Below, one piece after another: positions 13,000 through 20,218 of a stretch of DNA of 37,836 nt. The notes under the pieces are model-generated. The model was not told where the DNA came from. It saw only the letters and a program-made list of their open reading frames with translations, and searched no databases. The number at the start of each line of letters is the position of its first letter. The first letter of the stretch is position 1. Origin of the DNA: Anaerolineales bacterium (GTDB lineage Bacteria; Chloroflexota; Anaerolineae; Anaerolineales; Villigracilaceae). The stretch spans positions 1 through 37,836 of the forward strand of contig JADLBX010000039.1 of assembly GCA_020847435.1 (NCBI GenBank), given 5' to 3'. A program made the translations under genes and the position numbers.

Positions 13000-14274
13000 T
13001 TACGGAGCATACGCGGCGGGCACAGCGGCTAGTTTGCCCAGGAGGTGCGCCGCCCCAACGGTGAAAAATATGCAGGCAAAAAAGACCGGGAACATGTAAT
13101 AGCGCTCCCAATCGAACGGGGTCAACAGCATCGGACCCGCGCTGAACGCGGCGGCGATCAAAATAATTCGATACGCCGACGCGGCGTTCGGCTCGCCCAA
13201 ACTTTTCCAGACCGAAACGATCAACCCGACCAATGCCAGGCTGAAGTTGAACGCGTGCGCGAAAGACCTGCTTGGGAAGGCGACCGGGTAATGGAAGACA
13301 CGGTGGTAGAGCGTGTTCAGCCGCTCGCCCGGCGAGATGCGCTCGTCGGCGTTGTCCACGAGTTGAAAATTCAGGATTTGCCGGCGGGCGTCGAATGTTT
13401 CCGTGATGCGCGCCACAGTGTTCCGATAGAAAAATGGATAGGCGGCAATGAAAGTTGGCAGGGCGGTGTAAACGATGACGAAGATCACCACCAGCGCCAA
13501 CCTCAGTTTTGACGGCTTGACCCTCAGCGGGCTTTGGGAGATGACGATCAAAGCGCACGCGCCGCCGATCCCCGCGCAAGCCAGACCGGTCAACTTCGAT
13601 TCGCCCGCCCACCCGCTCAACACACCGATCACGGCAGACCATAAAACAATTTTGTTCATAGATTCTTGTTGCAGGACCGTCGTCAATTTCTGGCACGCCA
13701 GCATGACAAGGATCGTAAAAAACAGAATCGGCGCTTCGCTCATGGCGCGGCGCAAATTGATCAACAAATAAGCATTGAAACAAACCAGCGCGAACAGATA
13801 CGCGGCAAGCCGCGAGTGTGCCCGCCCAAGAAAGAGCGCGAAACTCCACAGCCCAAGCGCGGCGATCACCGCCATCGGCAGGCGCGACCACCACAGCGCG
13901 CGCTCAGACGGCATGGCGCCGCGCGCGGCATTCTCTGCGTACGTCAGGCTCCACATCCAATAAGCCGATGGGAGATCGCGCGGCTGAAGCCCGCCCAACC
14001 GTTGCCCAATACCCACAAAGTAACTCGGCAGGGGACGCACCTCATGCGCGACGATGGGCGGCTCCGTCCAGACTTGGGCGTCGAAATCGCCGGCGAGGAA
14101 CGCGTCCAGGCGGGCGCTTGAAACGATCCAGAAATTTTCATCGCCGAAGAAAGGCGTTGTCTGAAGCGCGCGTGTATAGCCCCACAAAAGCAAAACCGCC
14201 AACGCCAGTTTCTCGAACCGAGTTAACCCTCGTGAAAACAAAAATTCAACGACAGACTTGTGACTGGATTTCAT
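13000..14274 (-). CDS. Membrane glycosyltransferase, GT39/ArnT-PMT-like
   Basis: The 424-residue protein has about ten hydrophobic segments. The first extracytoplasmic loop contains FFGDENFW, resembling the acidic D-E pair that in GT-C enzymes (PMT, ArnT) contacts the lipid-linked sugar donor and acceptor. A C-terminal DWERYYMFPVFFACIFF segment is typical of this group. It would move a sugar from a polyprenyl-phosphate carrier to a protein or lipid outside the membrane. The donor and acceptor cannot be told. No clear ribosome site precedes the ATG at 14274. It lies in tandem with, and ends 7 bases before, the promoter of the channel gene. It lies downstream of no obvious cell-wall operon, so it appears to stand alone. 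Confidence 0.7.
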   Translation of the reverse strand: MKSSHKSVVEFLFSRGLTRFEKLALAVLLLWGYTRALQTTPFFGDENFWIVSSARLDAFLAGDFDAQVWTEPPIVAHEVRPLPSYFVGIGQRLGGLQPRDLPSAYWMWSLTYAENAARGAMPSERALWWSRLPMAVIAALGLWSFALFLGRAHSRLAAYLFALVCFNAYLLINLRRAMSEAPILFFTILVMLACQKLTTVLQQESMNKIVLWSAVIGVLSGWAGESKLTGLACAGIGGACALIVISQSPLRVKPSKLRLALVVIFVIVYTALPTFIAAYPFFYRNTVARITETFDARRQILNFQLVDNADERISPGERLNTLYHRVFHYPVAFPSRSFAHAFNFSLALVGLIVSVWKSLGEPNAASAYRIILIAAAFSAGPMLLTPFDWERYYMFPVFFACIFFTVGAAHLLGKLAAVPAAYAP

Positions 14275-14397
14275 ACGCGGTGGCTGACTACGATTCTAGC
14301 ATCAACAACATCGGCTGAGATTGGACAATGCCCGCGTCTTTCCGACGGTGCGGCTGGGTCGCCCAGCGCGACTCGACGCGACGGGTCAACGGGGGCG

Positions 14398-16437
14398 TCA
14401 GACCTGCAGGCGTTCCCACTCGTCCAACTTCTCGTCCATTTCCTTCTGCACGCGCTGATACTCGCTCCCCAATTTCCCCGCCTCCTCCGGCTTCACAAAC
14501 GGACTCTCCAACTGCGATGTGAGATTTGCCAGCGTCGCTTCGAGTTCGGCGATGGAGTTTTCCAATTCCTGCACTTGAGCGATCTTTCTTCTTGCCTCTT
14601 TCGACGAGGCGGATTTTGACTTTCGAGAATTTGAGGTTGGAGAATTGGAGACCGGAGACTGTTGCGCCACGCGTCTCTCCTCCTCATTCCTTCTTTCCTC
14701 TTTCATCTGCGAATACGTGCCTTTGAATACAGTTAAGACCTCCGAGGTCTGCCCGCCAATCTCCCAAATTTGAGTTGCAAGCGCGTCCACGAGGTAACGG
14801 TCGTGCGAGACGAGCAGGATCGTCCCTTTGTACGCATCCAACACGGATTGCAAAACTTCTTGTGAGGGAATGTCCAAGTGATTTGTCGGCTCGTCGAGCA
14901 ACAGCAGGTTCGTATCTTGTAGCGCCAGTTTCGCCAGCGCCAAACGTCCGCGCTCGCCGCCGGAGAGCATCGAGATGAGTTTGAAAACGTCGTCGCCGGA
15001 GAAAAGATATTTACCGAGATACTCGCGCGCTTGAAATGGCAGCATCCCAGAAGCCGCGCTGATTTCATCGAGAACTGTTTTCTGCGGGTCGAGTCCCTCG
15101 TGCGCCTGCGCGAAATAGCCGACGTGTAGACTCGCTCCCAGAATCGCCTCGCCAGCCAGAGGGGCGAGAGAACCGAGGATCGTCTTCAAGAACGTGGATT
15201 TGCCCGCGCCGTTCGGTCCGATCAACGCGGCGCAGTCGAGTCGTCTCAATTCAATATCGGGCGCGGCGAACAATAATTTTTCAGGCGTTCCATTTTCAGC
15301 GGGATAGCCCACTTTTAAATTTTTCGTGCGGATGACCAAATCGCCCGAACGATTCGTCGAACGCAGGTGCAAATGCAGATCCGGCGTGGCGCGTTGCGGA
15401 GGTCTCAGCGCGCGCACGCGTCGCTCGGCTTCCTCAACGCCAAACGGAGATTGAGTCGTTTCCACATCCAACTGCGACCAGTTCGAGTTGACCGCCGCGT
15501 CCATGCCGACTTGTTCGATGGCTTGCACGATGCGCGTGAGGCGCTTGAGTTTGCCTTTCGCTTGCAACGTGTTCTGCCCAGAAATATTTTTCTTGATGTA
15601 TTCCACTTCTTTGAGCAGTTTTTCTTTTTCGCTCTCGAAAATTTCAAAGCGATGGTTCCAGCGGATCTCGCGTTCGTTCAAATAGGTCGTGTAATTGCCG
15701 CGATAATATTCCGCCCCGCTGACCGCCATTTCGAGCAGCGCGTTGCAGGCATGATCCAAAAAATATCGGTCGTGCGAAACGATGACCGCCGCGCCCTCCC
15801 ATTGCGTGAGGTAACTTTCGAGCCACTCGACGGCTTTGATGTCGAGATGATTCGTCGGCTCATCGAGCAACAACAGATCGGGATTCGACAACAACAACCG
15901 CGCCAAATGTGCGCGCGTGCGTTGTCCGCCAGAGAGATGATCGAGCGCCATGTGAAAATCGGATTCGTCGAATCCCAGACCCGTCAACACTTGTTTGATT
16001 TTTACTGGATAAAAATATCCGCCGCGCTCTTCGAACTCGTGTTGCACGCTTCCATAGCGGACCAACGCCTGTCGCAGATACTCTTCAGAGTGCTCGCGCA
16101 GTAGGGGATCGGACATTTCCCTTTCGAGTTTTTCCAACTCGCCTTGCATCCGAATCAACTCGGCGAACGGTTCGAGGCACACATCCCACAACACGCCTTG
16201 CAATTCAAAATCCGCTTCCTGTGAGAGATAGCCGATGCGGAGATTCTTCGCGCGCGTGATCGTCCCACTGGACGGTTCCTCCTGCCCGATGAGGATGCGG
16301 AGCAGAGTCGTCTTGCCGATGCCGTTCGGTCCGACCAACGCCAGCCGCGCGCCTTTGGCAACCGAAAACGTGACGCCAGAGAACAGATCGTCCGCGCCGA
16401 AGGATTTGGAGAGGGAGCTTACAGTGATCAGTGACAT
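14398..16437 (-). CDS. ABC-F family ATPase (Uup/YdiF-like, duplicated ATP-binding domains)
   Basis: 679 residues with two ATP-binding cassettes and no membrane part. First P-loop GPNGIGKT (36-43), signature LSGGQRTRAHLARLL and LLLLDEPTNHLD. Second P-loop GPNGAGKS with LSGGERGRLALAKLA and LLLLDEPTNHLD. Both have the SHDRYF/SHDRYL switch. The linker between the domains is helical and charged, as in ABC-F proteins that reach into the ribosomal E site. A C-terminal coiled coil (about 610-679) follows a Ser/Lys-rich spacer, like Uup. ABC-F proteins act on ribosomes (stall relief, antibiotic protection) or in DNA/RNA maintenance; which applies cannot be told. Residues QTSEVL near the C-terminus are encoded by a small agacct/aggtct palindrome (14736-14750) related to repeats at 25622 and 30668. 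Confidence 0.92.
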   Translation of the reverse strand: MSLITVSSLSKSFGADDLFSGVTFSVAKGARLALVGPNGIGKTTLLRILIGQEEPSSGTITRAKNLRIGYLSQEADFELQGVLWDVCLEPFAELIRMQGELEKLEREMSDPLLREHSEEYLRQALVRYGSVQHEFEERGGYFYPVKIKQVLTGLGFDESDFHMALDHLSGGQRTRAHLARLLLSNPDLLLLDEPTNHLDIKAVEWLESYLTQWEGAAVIVSHDRYFLDHACNALLEMAVSGAEYYRGNYTTYLNEREIRWNHRFEIFESEKEKLLKEVEYIKKNISGQNTLQAKGKLKRLTRIVQAIEQVGMDAAVNSNWSQLDVETTQSPFGVEEAERRVRALRPPQRATPDLHLHLRSTNRSGDLVIRTKNLKVGYPAENGTPEKLLFAAPDIELRRLDCAALIGPNGAGKSTFLKTILGSLAPLAGEAILGASLHVGYFAQAHEGLDPQKTVLDEISAASGMLPFQAREYLGKYLFSGDDVFKLISMLSGGERGRLALAKLALQDTNLLLLDEPTNHLDIPSQEVLQSVLDAYKGTILLVSHDRYLVDALATQIWEIGGQTSEVLTVFKGTYSQMKEERRNEEERRVAQQSPVSNSPTSNSRKSKSASSKEARRKIAQVQELENSIAELEATLANLTSQLESPFVKPEEAGKLGSEYQRVQKEMDEKLDEWERLQV

Positions 16438-16482
16438 AGTGAACAGGTATCAGTTACAAATGCCCCCGAATTATAAAACAAG

Positions 16483-16505
16483 CGAGCGGACGTTGAGTCC
16501 GCTCG
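16483..16505 (-). terminator. Terminator after the small-protein pair
   Basis: Stem cgagcggac/gtccgctcg with a 5-base loop. On the minus strand it is followed by cttgttttat, fitting an intrinsic terminator for the gene ending at 16532. Confidence 0.65.
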
Positions 16506-16531
16506 TTAGATGAATCGGGGGTCGAAATTTA

Positions 16532-16753
16532 CTATGCCGCCACTAATGCTTTTTCCACTTCGACTGGCAGTTGAATAAAAACGAAGAGGCTTGTATGATA
16601 CAGGTAATCTTCTCCGCTTTCGTCCACCACACGGATCAAGTCATCTTTCTCTGCCTGTTCATCAGGAATGACTTCATAAACTTTCCTTGTGATCAGCGAG
16701 GCTTGATAGTCTGTATTGTCAATGCAAAGGACGTATTGTTTTTTTGCGCTCAT
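16532..16753 (-). CDS. Conserved-looking small acidic protein, second gene of a two-gene module
   Basis: 73 residues, ATG start 2 bases after the stop of the upstream partner, so the two are almost certainly cotranslated. The sequence is acidic and beta-rich (VLCIDNTDYQASL, KVYEVIPDEQAEKDDLIRVVDESGEDYLY), with no cysteines beyond one near the start and no membrane helix. I recall similar small proteins in Chloroflexota and cyanobacteria, but cannot name a family. The paired layout and sizes resemble toxin-antitoxin modules, yet nothing in this sequence is a recognisable toxin or DNA-binding antitoxin. Function unknown. Confidence 0.7.
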   Translation of the reverse strand: MSAKKQYVLCIDNTDYQASLITRKVYEVIPDEQAEKDDLIRVVDESGEDYLYHTSLFVFIQLPVEVEKALVAA

Positions 16754-16755
16754 AG

Positions 16756-16989
16756 TTAATCCAGATACCGTTTGATCTTGATGTCTTTTCGGCCAATCCC
16801 ATCCGCTTCATACCAGTGAAGTTCAACATGGCGAGTATTGCCGTTTGGCAATCTAACATGGGCAAAGCCCTTGAGTTTTCTCCAGCGTCCGCGCCCATGC
16901 ATTTTCTGTAGGTAAGCAAGGTCTCGGATTTTGGAGCCGATGGCGATGATTTCAATCCCCTCAATTTCGTCAATGATCTCGAATTTCAC
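16756..16989 (-). CDS. Conserved-looking small basic protein, first gene of a two-gene module
   Basis: 77 residues with a GTG start at 16989 (no ATG is available before residue 30). The protein is beta-strand rich at the N-terminus (FEIIDEIEGIEIIAIGS), followed by a strongly basic middle (GRGRWRKLKGFA) and a C-terminus LHWYEADGIGRKDIKIKRYLD. The Arg/Lys-rich centre suggests nucleic-acid contact, which is inference only. It pairs with the acidic 73-residue protein immediately downstream; opposite charges of the two would suit complex formation. No named family recognised. Confidence 0.65.
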   Translation of the reverse strand: MKFEIIDEIEGIEIIAIGSKIRDLAYLQKMHGRGRWRKLKGFAHVRLPNGNTRHVELHWYEADGIGRKDIKIKRYLD

Positions 16990-17051
16990 GTTTTGAGTTT
17001 AGCGCTTCTTTGGTGATGATGCAAGCCGAATTCTGATGGGGGAAGATATTC

Positions 17052-17432
17052 TCACGCATCCAGCGACGACAAATACCTGCGATACGCCTCCGCCAGATTT
17101 CGCTCAATGTCGGCGTGGAGGGGAGTTTCCTTGAACGGATTCTTTGCCGCCTCTTTGAAAATGTGGTTGGCGCAGACTTCGCAAAGGAAGTACCCGATCA
17201 ACACCCCGCGTGGACGATAAATGAACCCGTTGATTGACAGAGCGTCCTCTCCTTTGATTTTCATCTTATCCACCGGACGCGCCAGGCAACCCGGGCAGAA
17301 GTCGCCGTCGTAGAACCAGAACGACTTCATCGCGTCGCCGAACTGCGCCTTGCCCTGCCTGTACATCATTTCGAGGATCTTATCCGCTTCCGATCTCGAA
17401 TCGTCTTGATGGTTGTGTCTCTTCGCTGACAT
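17052..17432 (-). CDS. Hypothetical protein with a CxxC...CxxC zinc-ribbon-like centre
   Basis: 126 residues from the ATG at 17432, which has aaagg upstream; an in-frame TTG at 17474 would add 14 residues and is less likely. Two CxxC pairs (FCPGC and LCEVC) flank a 30-residue beta-rich segment (INGFIYRPRGVLIGYF), so the centre probably binds one zinc ion. The first 30 residues are charged and His-rich (RHNHQDDSRSEAD). The C-terminus is helical (IERNLAEAYRRYLSSLDA). No named family recognised. It lies 72 bp before proC's stop on the same strand, with no evident regulatory relation. Confidence 0.65.
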   Translation of the reverse strand: MSAKRHNHQDDSRSEADKILEMMYRQGKAQFGDAMKSFWFYDGDFCPGCLARPVDKMKIKGEDALSINGFIYRPRGVLIGYFLCEVCANHIFKEAAKNPFKETPLHADIERNLAEAYRRYLSSLDA

Positions 17433-17504
17433 GGGCGAGCCTTTCTTGATTCGGTATGGTTGGCTGTTGGTCAAAAAGATTTCGTGGAGCGGGATGGTAT
17501 CCCG

Positions 17505-18350
17505 CTATTTCTCGTCATCATGCGGATCAATGTGACCGGGCTGCTCCTTGCCCAACTCCAGCGAGCGTTGATACGCCGCCCAAACGGCGCGCGAGATGGC
17601 GGTGCGGAAACCTGCCTTTTCGAGGTAATACAACGCCTCAGCGGAGGTGCCGCCGGGGGAGGTCACCTGGTTGCGTAATGTCGCAGGGTGGCGACCAGCC
17701 TGAAGGTAGAAAGACGCGGAGCCTTTGATCGTCTGCAAGACCAATTGCTCGGCGATGCGGCGCGGAAATCCCATGTGGACGCCGGCGTCGATCAGCGCTT
17801 CGGTGAAGAGGAACACGTAGGCGGGACCTGACCCCGAAAGCGCGGTCGCCATGTCGAGATAACTCTCGTCTTCGACGAAGACTTCTTCGCCAAGCGCGCC
17901 GAGGAGGGTGCGCGCCGTCTCTCGTTGTTCATCGGCGACTTCTTTTGATGCGGTCCAGACCGTGATGCCTTCGCCGATCTGACCCGGCGTGTTAGGCATG
18001 GATCGCACAACCGCTTTGTGTTTCAAACCCGCGCCGATCTTTTTGATGTTCGCGCCCGCAATGATGGACAAGACCAGCGCGTCGGAGCGGATGCCTTTCA
18101 AGCCTTTCATCACTTCGCTCAGGCGTTGCGGCTTAACCGAAAGCACGACCACCTCCGCTTGCGCCACCGCCGAGGAATTGTCGGTTGTGAATTTGATCCC
18201 ATATTTCTTTTGCAACTCCGCGCCGCGTTCCTCGCGCGGACCCGAGGCGGCGATGTTCTCAGGCTTTGCCAATTGTTTGTGCAACAAGCCCGCGATCATG
18301 GCTTCCGCCATCACGCCGGGACCGATGAATGTGATTCTCTTATTCAACAT
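17505..18350 (-). CDS. proC: Pyrroline-5-carboxylate reductase
   Basis: 281 residues from the ATG at 18350, preceded by aggaga; an in-frame TTG 30 bases upstream is rejected. The N-terminal Rossmann motif ITFIGPGVMAEAMIAGL binds NAD(P)H. VVLSVKPQ, MPNTPGQIGEGITVW and the highly conserved ALSGSGPAYVFLFTEALIDAG and VTSPGGTSAEAL segments identify ProC. It reduces 1-pyrroline-5-carboxylate to proline, the last step of proline synthesis from glutamate. Length and motif order are normal. No other proline genes are in the window. Confidence 0.96.
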   Translation of the reverse strand: MLNKRITFIGPGVMAEAMIAGLLHKQLAKPENIAASGPREERGAELQKKYGIKFTTDNSSAVAQAEVVVLSVKPQRLSEVMKGLKGIRSDALVLSIIAGANIKKIGAGLKHKAVVRSMPNTPGQIGEGITVWTASKEVADEQRETARTLLGALGEEVFVEDESYLDMATALSGSGPAYVFLFTEALIDAGVHMGFPRRIAEQLVLQTIKGSASFYLQAGRHPATLRNQVTSPGGTSAEALYYLEKAGFRTAISRAVWAAYQRSLELGKEQPGHIDPHDDEK

Positions 18351-18423
18351 AATCGTCTCGATCTCCTGTTCGCGGAACAAGTCTGCCTCGCAGGGGGTAC
18401 AATAGACCTAGGATGACGCTGGT

Positions 18424-18762
18424 ATGCAACCTGCACAAACCGCCGAACGCCTCGCTCGAATCAGCCGCCTTCTTGGGATTCTTTCTGTAATCATACCCCT
18501 GCTTTCTTTTTTCATTCTAATGATACCGCAGGATGGAACAAAGTTTTTATCTTTGCTCGTCTCCCTGACTACCTTGGGCGGCGCGTTGTTCGGCGTGCCG
18601 GGGTACATGGCGGCAACGACCGCGCGGCGCGATTATGGCATCATACGCGACGACAGGATCATGGCGATCGTCATGACCGGTCGGATGTTGAGCGTCATCG
18701 GCATTGTAATTTCCTTGTTGTTCATCAGTAACAGGATTTGCGCCACTGGCATCGCTTACTAA
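18424..18762 (+). CDS. Small integral membrane protein of unknown function
   Basis: 112 residues with about three hydrophobic segments (about 15-33, 42-60 and 83-103), separated by a short basic loop (TTARRDYGIIRDDR). There is no signal peptide, enzyme motif or cysteine pattern. The ATG at 18424 has agga about 10 bases upstream. It is divergent from proC, with a 73-bp gap. No family recognised. It could be a small membrane accessory protein, and coding status rests on length and hydrophobic pattern. Confidence 0.6.
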   Translation: MQPAQTAERLARISRLLGILSVIIPLLSFFILMIPQDGTKFLSLLVSLTTLGGALFGVPGYMAATTARRDYGIIRDDRIMAIVMTGRMLSVIGIVISLLFISNRICATGIAY

Positions 18763-18771
18763 ACATAAAAA

Positions 18772-18799
18772 GTGAGCGGACGATCATTCGTCCGCTCAC
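18772..18799 (-). terminator. Terminator between convergent genes
   Basis: Stem gtgagcggacga/tcgtccgctcac (12 bp) with a 4-base loop. On the minus strand it is followed by tttttatg, so it mainly serves the ATP-grasp gene ending at 18833; the plus-strand gene ends at 18762 just before it. Confidence 0.75.
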
Positions 18800-18832
18800 C
18801 GATTACTGTTCACCACGATCACTGATAACTTT

Positions 18833-19849
18833 CTACGTATACGCCATCTCTCTTACGCGCTGTTTCTTCATTTTCTTCAACAGTTTCGCGGCGATCATGT
18901 TGTCGCGCCTGTTTTGCCCGGCGCGGATGATCAATTTCAAGAACTTGTGGTGGTTATACGTTTTGTCGTTCATCAGCGAGAAATCCGCCGAACCGGGCTC
19001 TTCAGGCGAATAGAAGATGCCGCAGTTGGGGTTGATCTCCAGCATGTAAAGCGTGCCGTCTGAAGCCATGCGGTAGTCGCAACGCGCGTAGCCGTTCCCG
19101 TTCATCGTTTTGAACAAGCGCGTGGTTTGTTCGCGCAACGTCCTTTCGATCCGCTTATCGCTCACGGGCGCCACCGACATCTTTTCGTAATCCACCCACT
19201 TCATATCGTAATGCTTGAACGTTTCGCCTTCGGGGAACATGAACTCCACCGGCTTGAACGTGATCGGATGCTCCGCGTCGTCGGGATTTTCGGCGACGAG
19301 ACAGGTGAACTCGCGCCCTTCGATGAATTCCTCGAGCAACGCGCGCCCGAACAACTCGATCTCGCGTCCCACCTGGACTTTGAGCTGGTCCACGTTCTCA
19401 CAGCGTGACTCGCGCGTGATGCCCACGCTCGCGTACCCGTGCGGCGGCTTCACCAACACCGGGAAGCGCAAACGTTTGGCGACGCGCTCCACGTCTTCCA
19501 CGCGATCCACCATTGCCCAACTCGGCGCAGGGACGTTCGACTTCTTGGCGTACGCTTTCATCTCCTGCCGCGAGGGGTCGAAGAATTTTGAATCGGCGCC
19601 GGTGAACGCCGCGCCGAGTTTTTCCATCAGCGTTACGAGCCCGATCCCTGAAAGTGGATCGTCGGGCGTGCCGTCTACGAGATTTACAAACACATCCACG
19701 CCTTCATCCATCAATTCGCGGATCTGTTTTTCAACACCCTTGGGGTGCATCGGATGATGTTTCCATTTGAATCCATTCATGTGCGGAGATGGATCATATG
19801 GCTTGTCGTTCGGATCATCCGGCAGGCTTGAGAGTACACAGAGATACAT
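18833..19849 (-). CDS. ATP-grasp ligase, D-Ala-D-Ala ligase-like
   Basis: 338 residues from the ATG at 19849, with aaagga suitably spaced; a TTG 30 bases upstream is less likely. ATP-grasp landmarks: LGAAFTGADSKFF, FPVLVKPPHGYASVGI (ATP-binding Lys and Gly-rich loop), LLEEFIEGREFTCLV (adenine-binding Glu region), and the metal site GYARCDYRMASDGTLYMLEINPNCG with the D-x-R and E-I-N-P-N motif. This fold joins a carboxylate to an amine using ATP; D-Ala-D-Ala ligase, a related peptide ligase and an unassigned ligase are all possible. The C-terminus has an extra basic tail (KLLKKMKKQRVREMAYT). No peptidoglycan genes are adjacent, so I do not call it ddl. Confidence 0.75.
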   Translation of the reverse strand: MYLCVLSSLPDDPNDKPYDPSPHMNGFKWKHHPMHPKGVEKQIRELMDEGVDVFVNLVDGTPDDPLSGIGLVTLMEKLGAAFTGADSKFFDPSRQEMKAYAKKSNVPAPSWAMVDRVEDVERVAKRLRFPVLVKPPHGYASVGITRESRCENVDQLKVQVGREIELFGRALLEEFIEGREFTCLVAENPDDAEHPITFKPVEFMFPEGETFKHYDMKWVDYEKMSVAPVSDKRIERTLREQTTRLFKTMNGNGYARCDYRMASDGTLYMLEINPNCGIFYSPEEPGSADFSLMNDKTYNHHKFLKLIIRAGQNRRDNMIAAKLLKKMKKQRVREMAYT

Positions 19850-20160
19850 GTCGAGTCCTTTTCCTTTGCGATCAATCAAGATGGTTTGTCTTTATTGCTG
19901 GCGTAATCTTGATTGCGTTATGCGTTGCATCATCGTTGCGTGTGTTGATTGACGTTCGACCCAGCCAATCATATTGAATCAGGTGATGACGAACAATAAC
20001 AACATGGATTGTATATCTATTATTCGTTTTATGTAAAGGGTTTTAGAACATAAAGTTGTTTAAAATATTGCAAGTATTTCATGCAATGCAAACATAAAAC
20101 GCATCGCTGAATAAGCGGCGATCTCGTATTCTTTATTTCCGTCTGCGTTGAAGAGCGTTG
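19850..20160. other. A/T-rich gene-free stretch
   Basis: No credible gene. It holds the 5' leader of the ATP-grasp gene and an A/T-rich core. A weak long-range pair cgttttatgt (near 20026) and acataaaacg (near 20092), and a small attgca/tgcaat pair, are the only structure seen. No RNA gene or known riboswitch pattern was recognised. Confidence 0.5.
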
Positions 20161-20203
20161 AAACAAAAAATCGCAAAATATTTTGCTTTGCGATTTTTTG
20201 TTT
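20161..20203 (-). terminator. Terminator of the GH4 glycosidase gene
   Basis: Perfect 17-bp stem aaacaaaaaatcgcaaa/tttgcgattttttgttt, with built-in A and T tracts on both sides. It starts 16 bases beyond the stop at 20219 and can work in either direction. Confidence 0.8.
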
Positions 20204-20218
20204 TATCGAAGTGTGATG

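Noticed and set aside
12938..13894. Very long N-terminal extension of the channel gene frame
   Set aside because: It runs through the glycosyltransferase gene in another frame, translates as Arg/Gly-rich low-quality sequence, and a promoter, ribosome site and ATG at 12937 explain the gene.
14340..14375. Hairpin gctggg/cccagc as ABC-F terminator
   Set aside because: Short stem and no T-run on either side; too weak to call.
15367..16104. Long open frame opposite the ABC-F gene
   Set aside because: Antisense shadow of a strongly conserved gene in a GC-rich region; no ribosome site or recognisable domain.
19850..20160. Riboswitch or small RNA upstream of the ATP-grasp gene
   Set aside because: Only weak A/T-rich pairings were seen; no conserved riboswitch core recognised.
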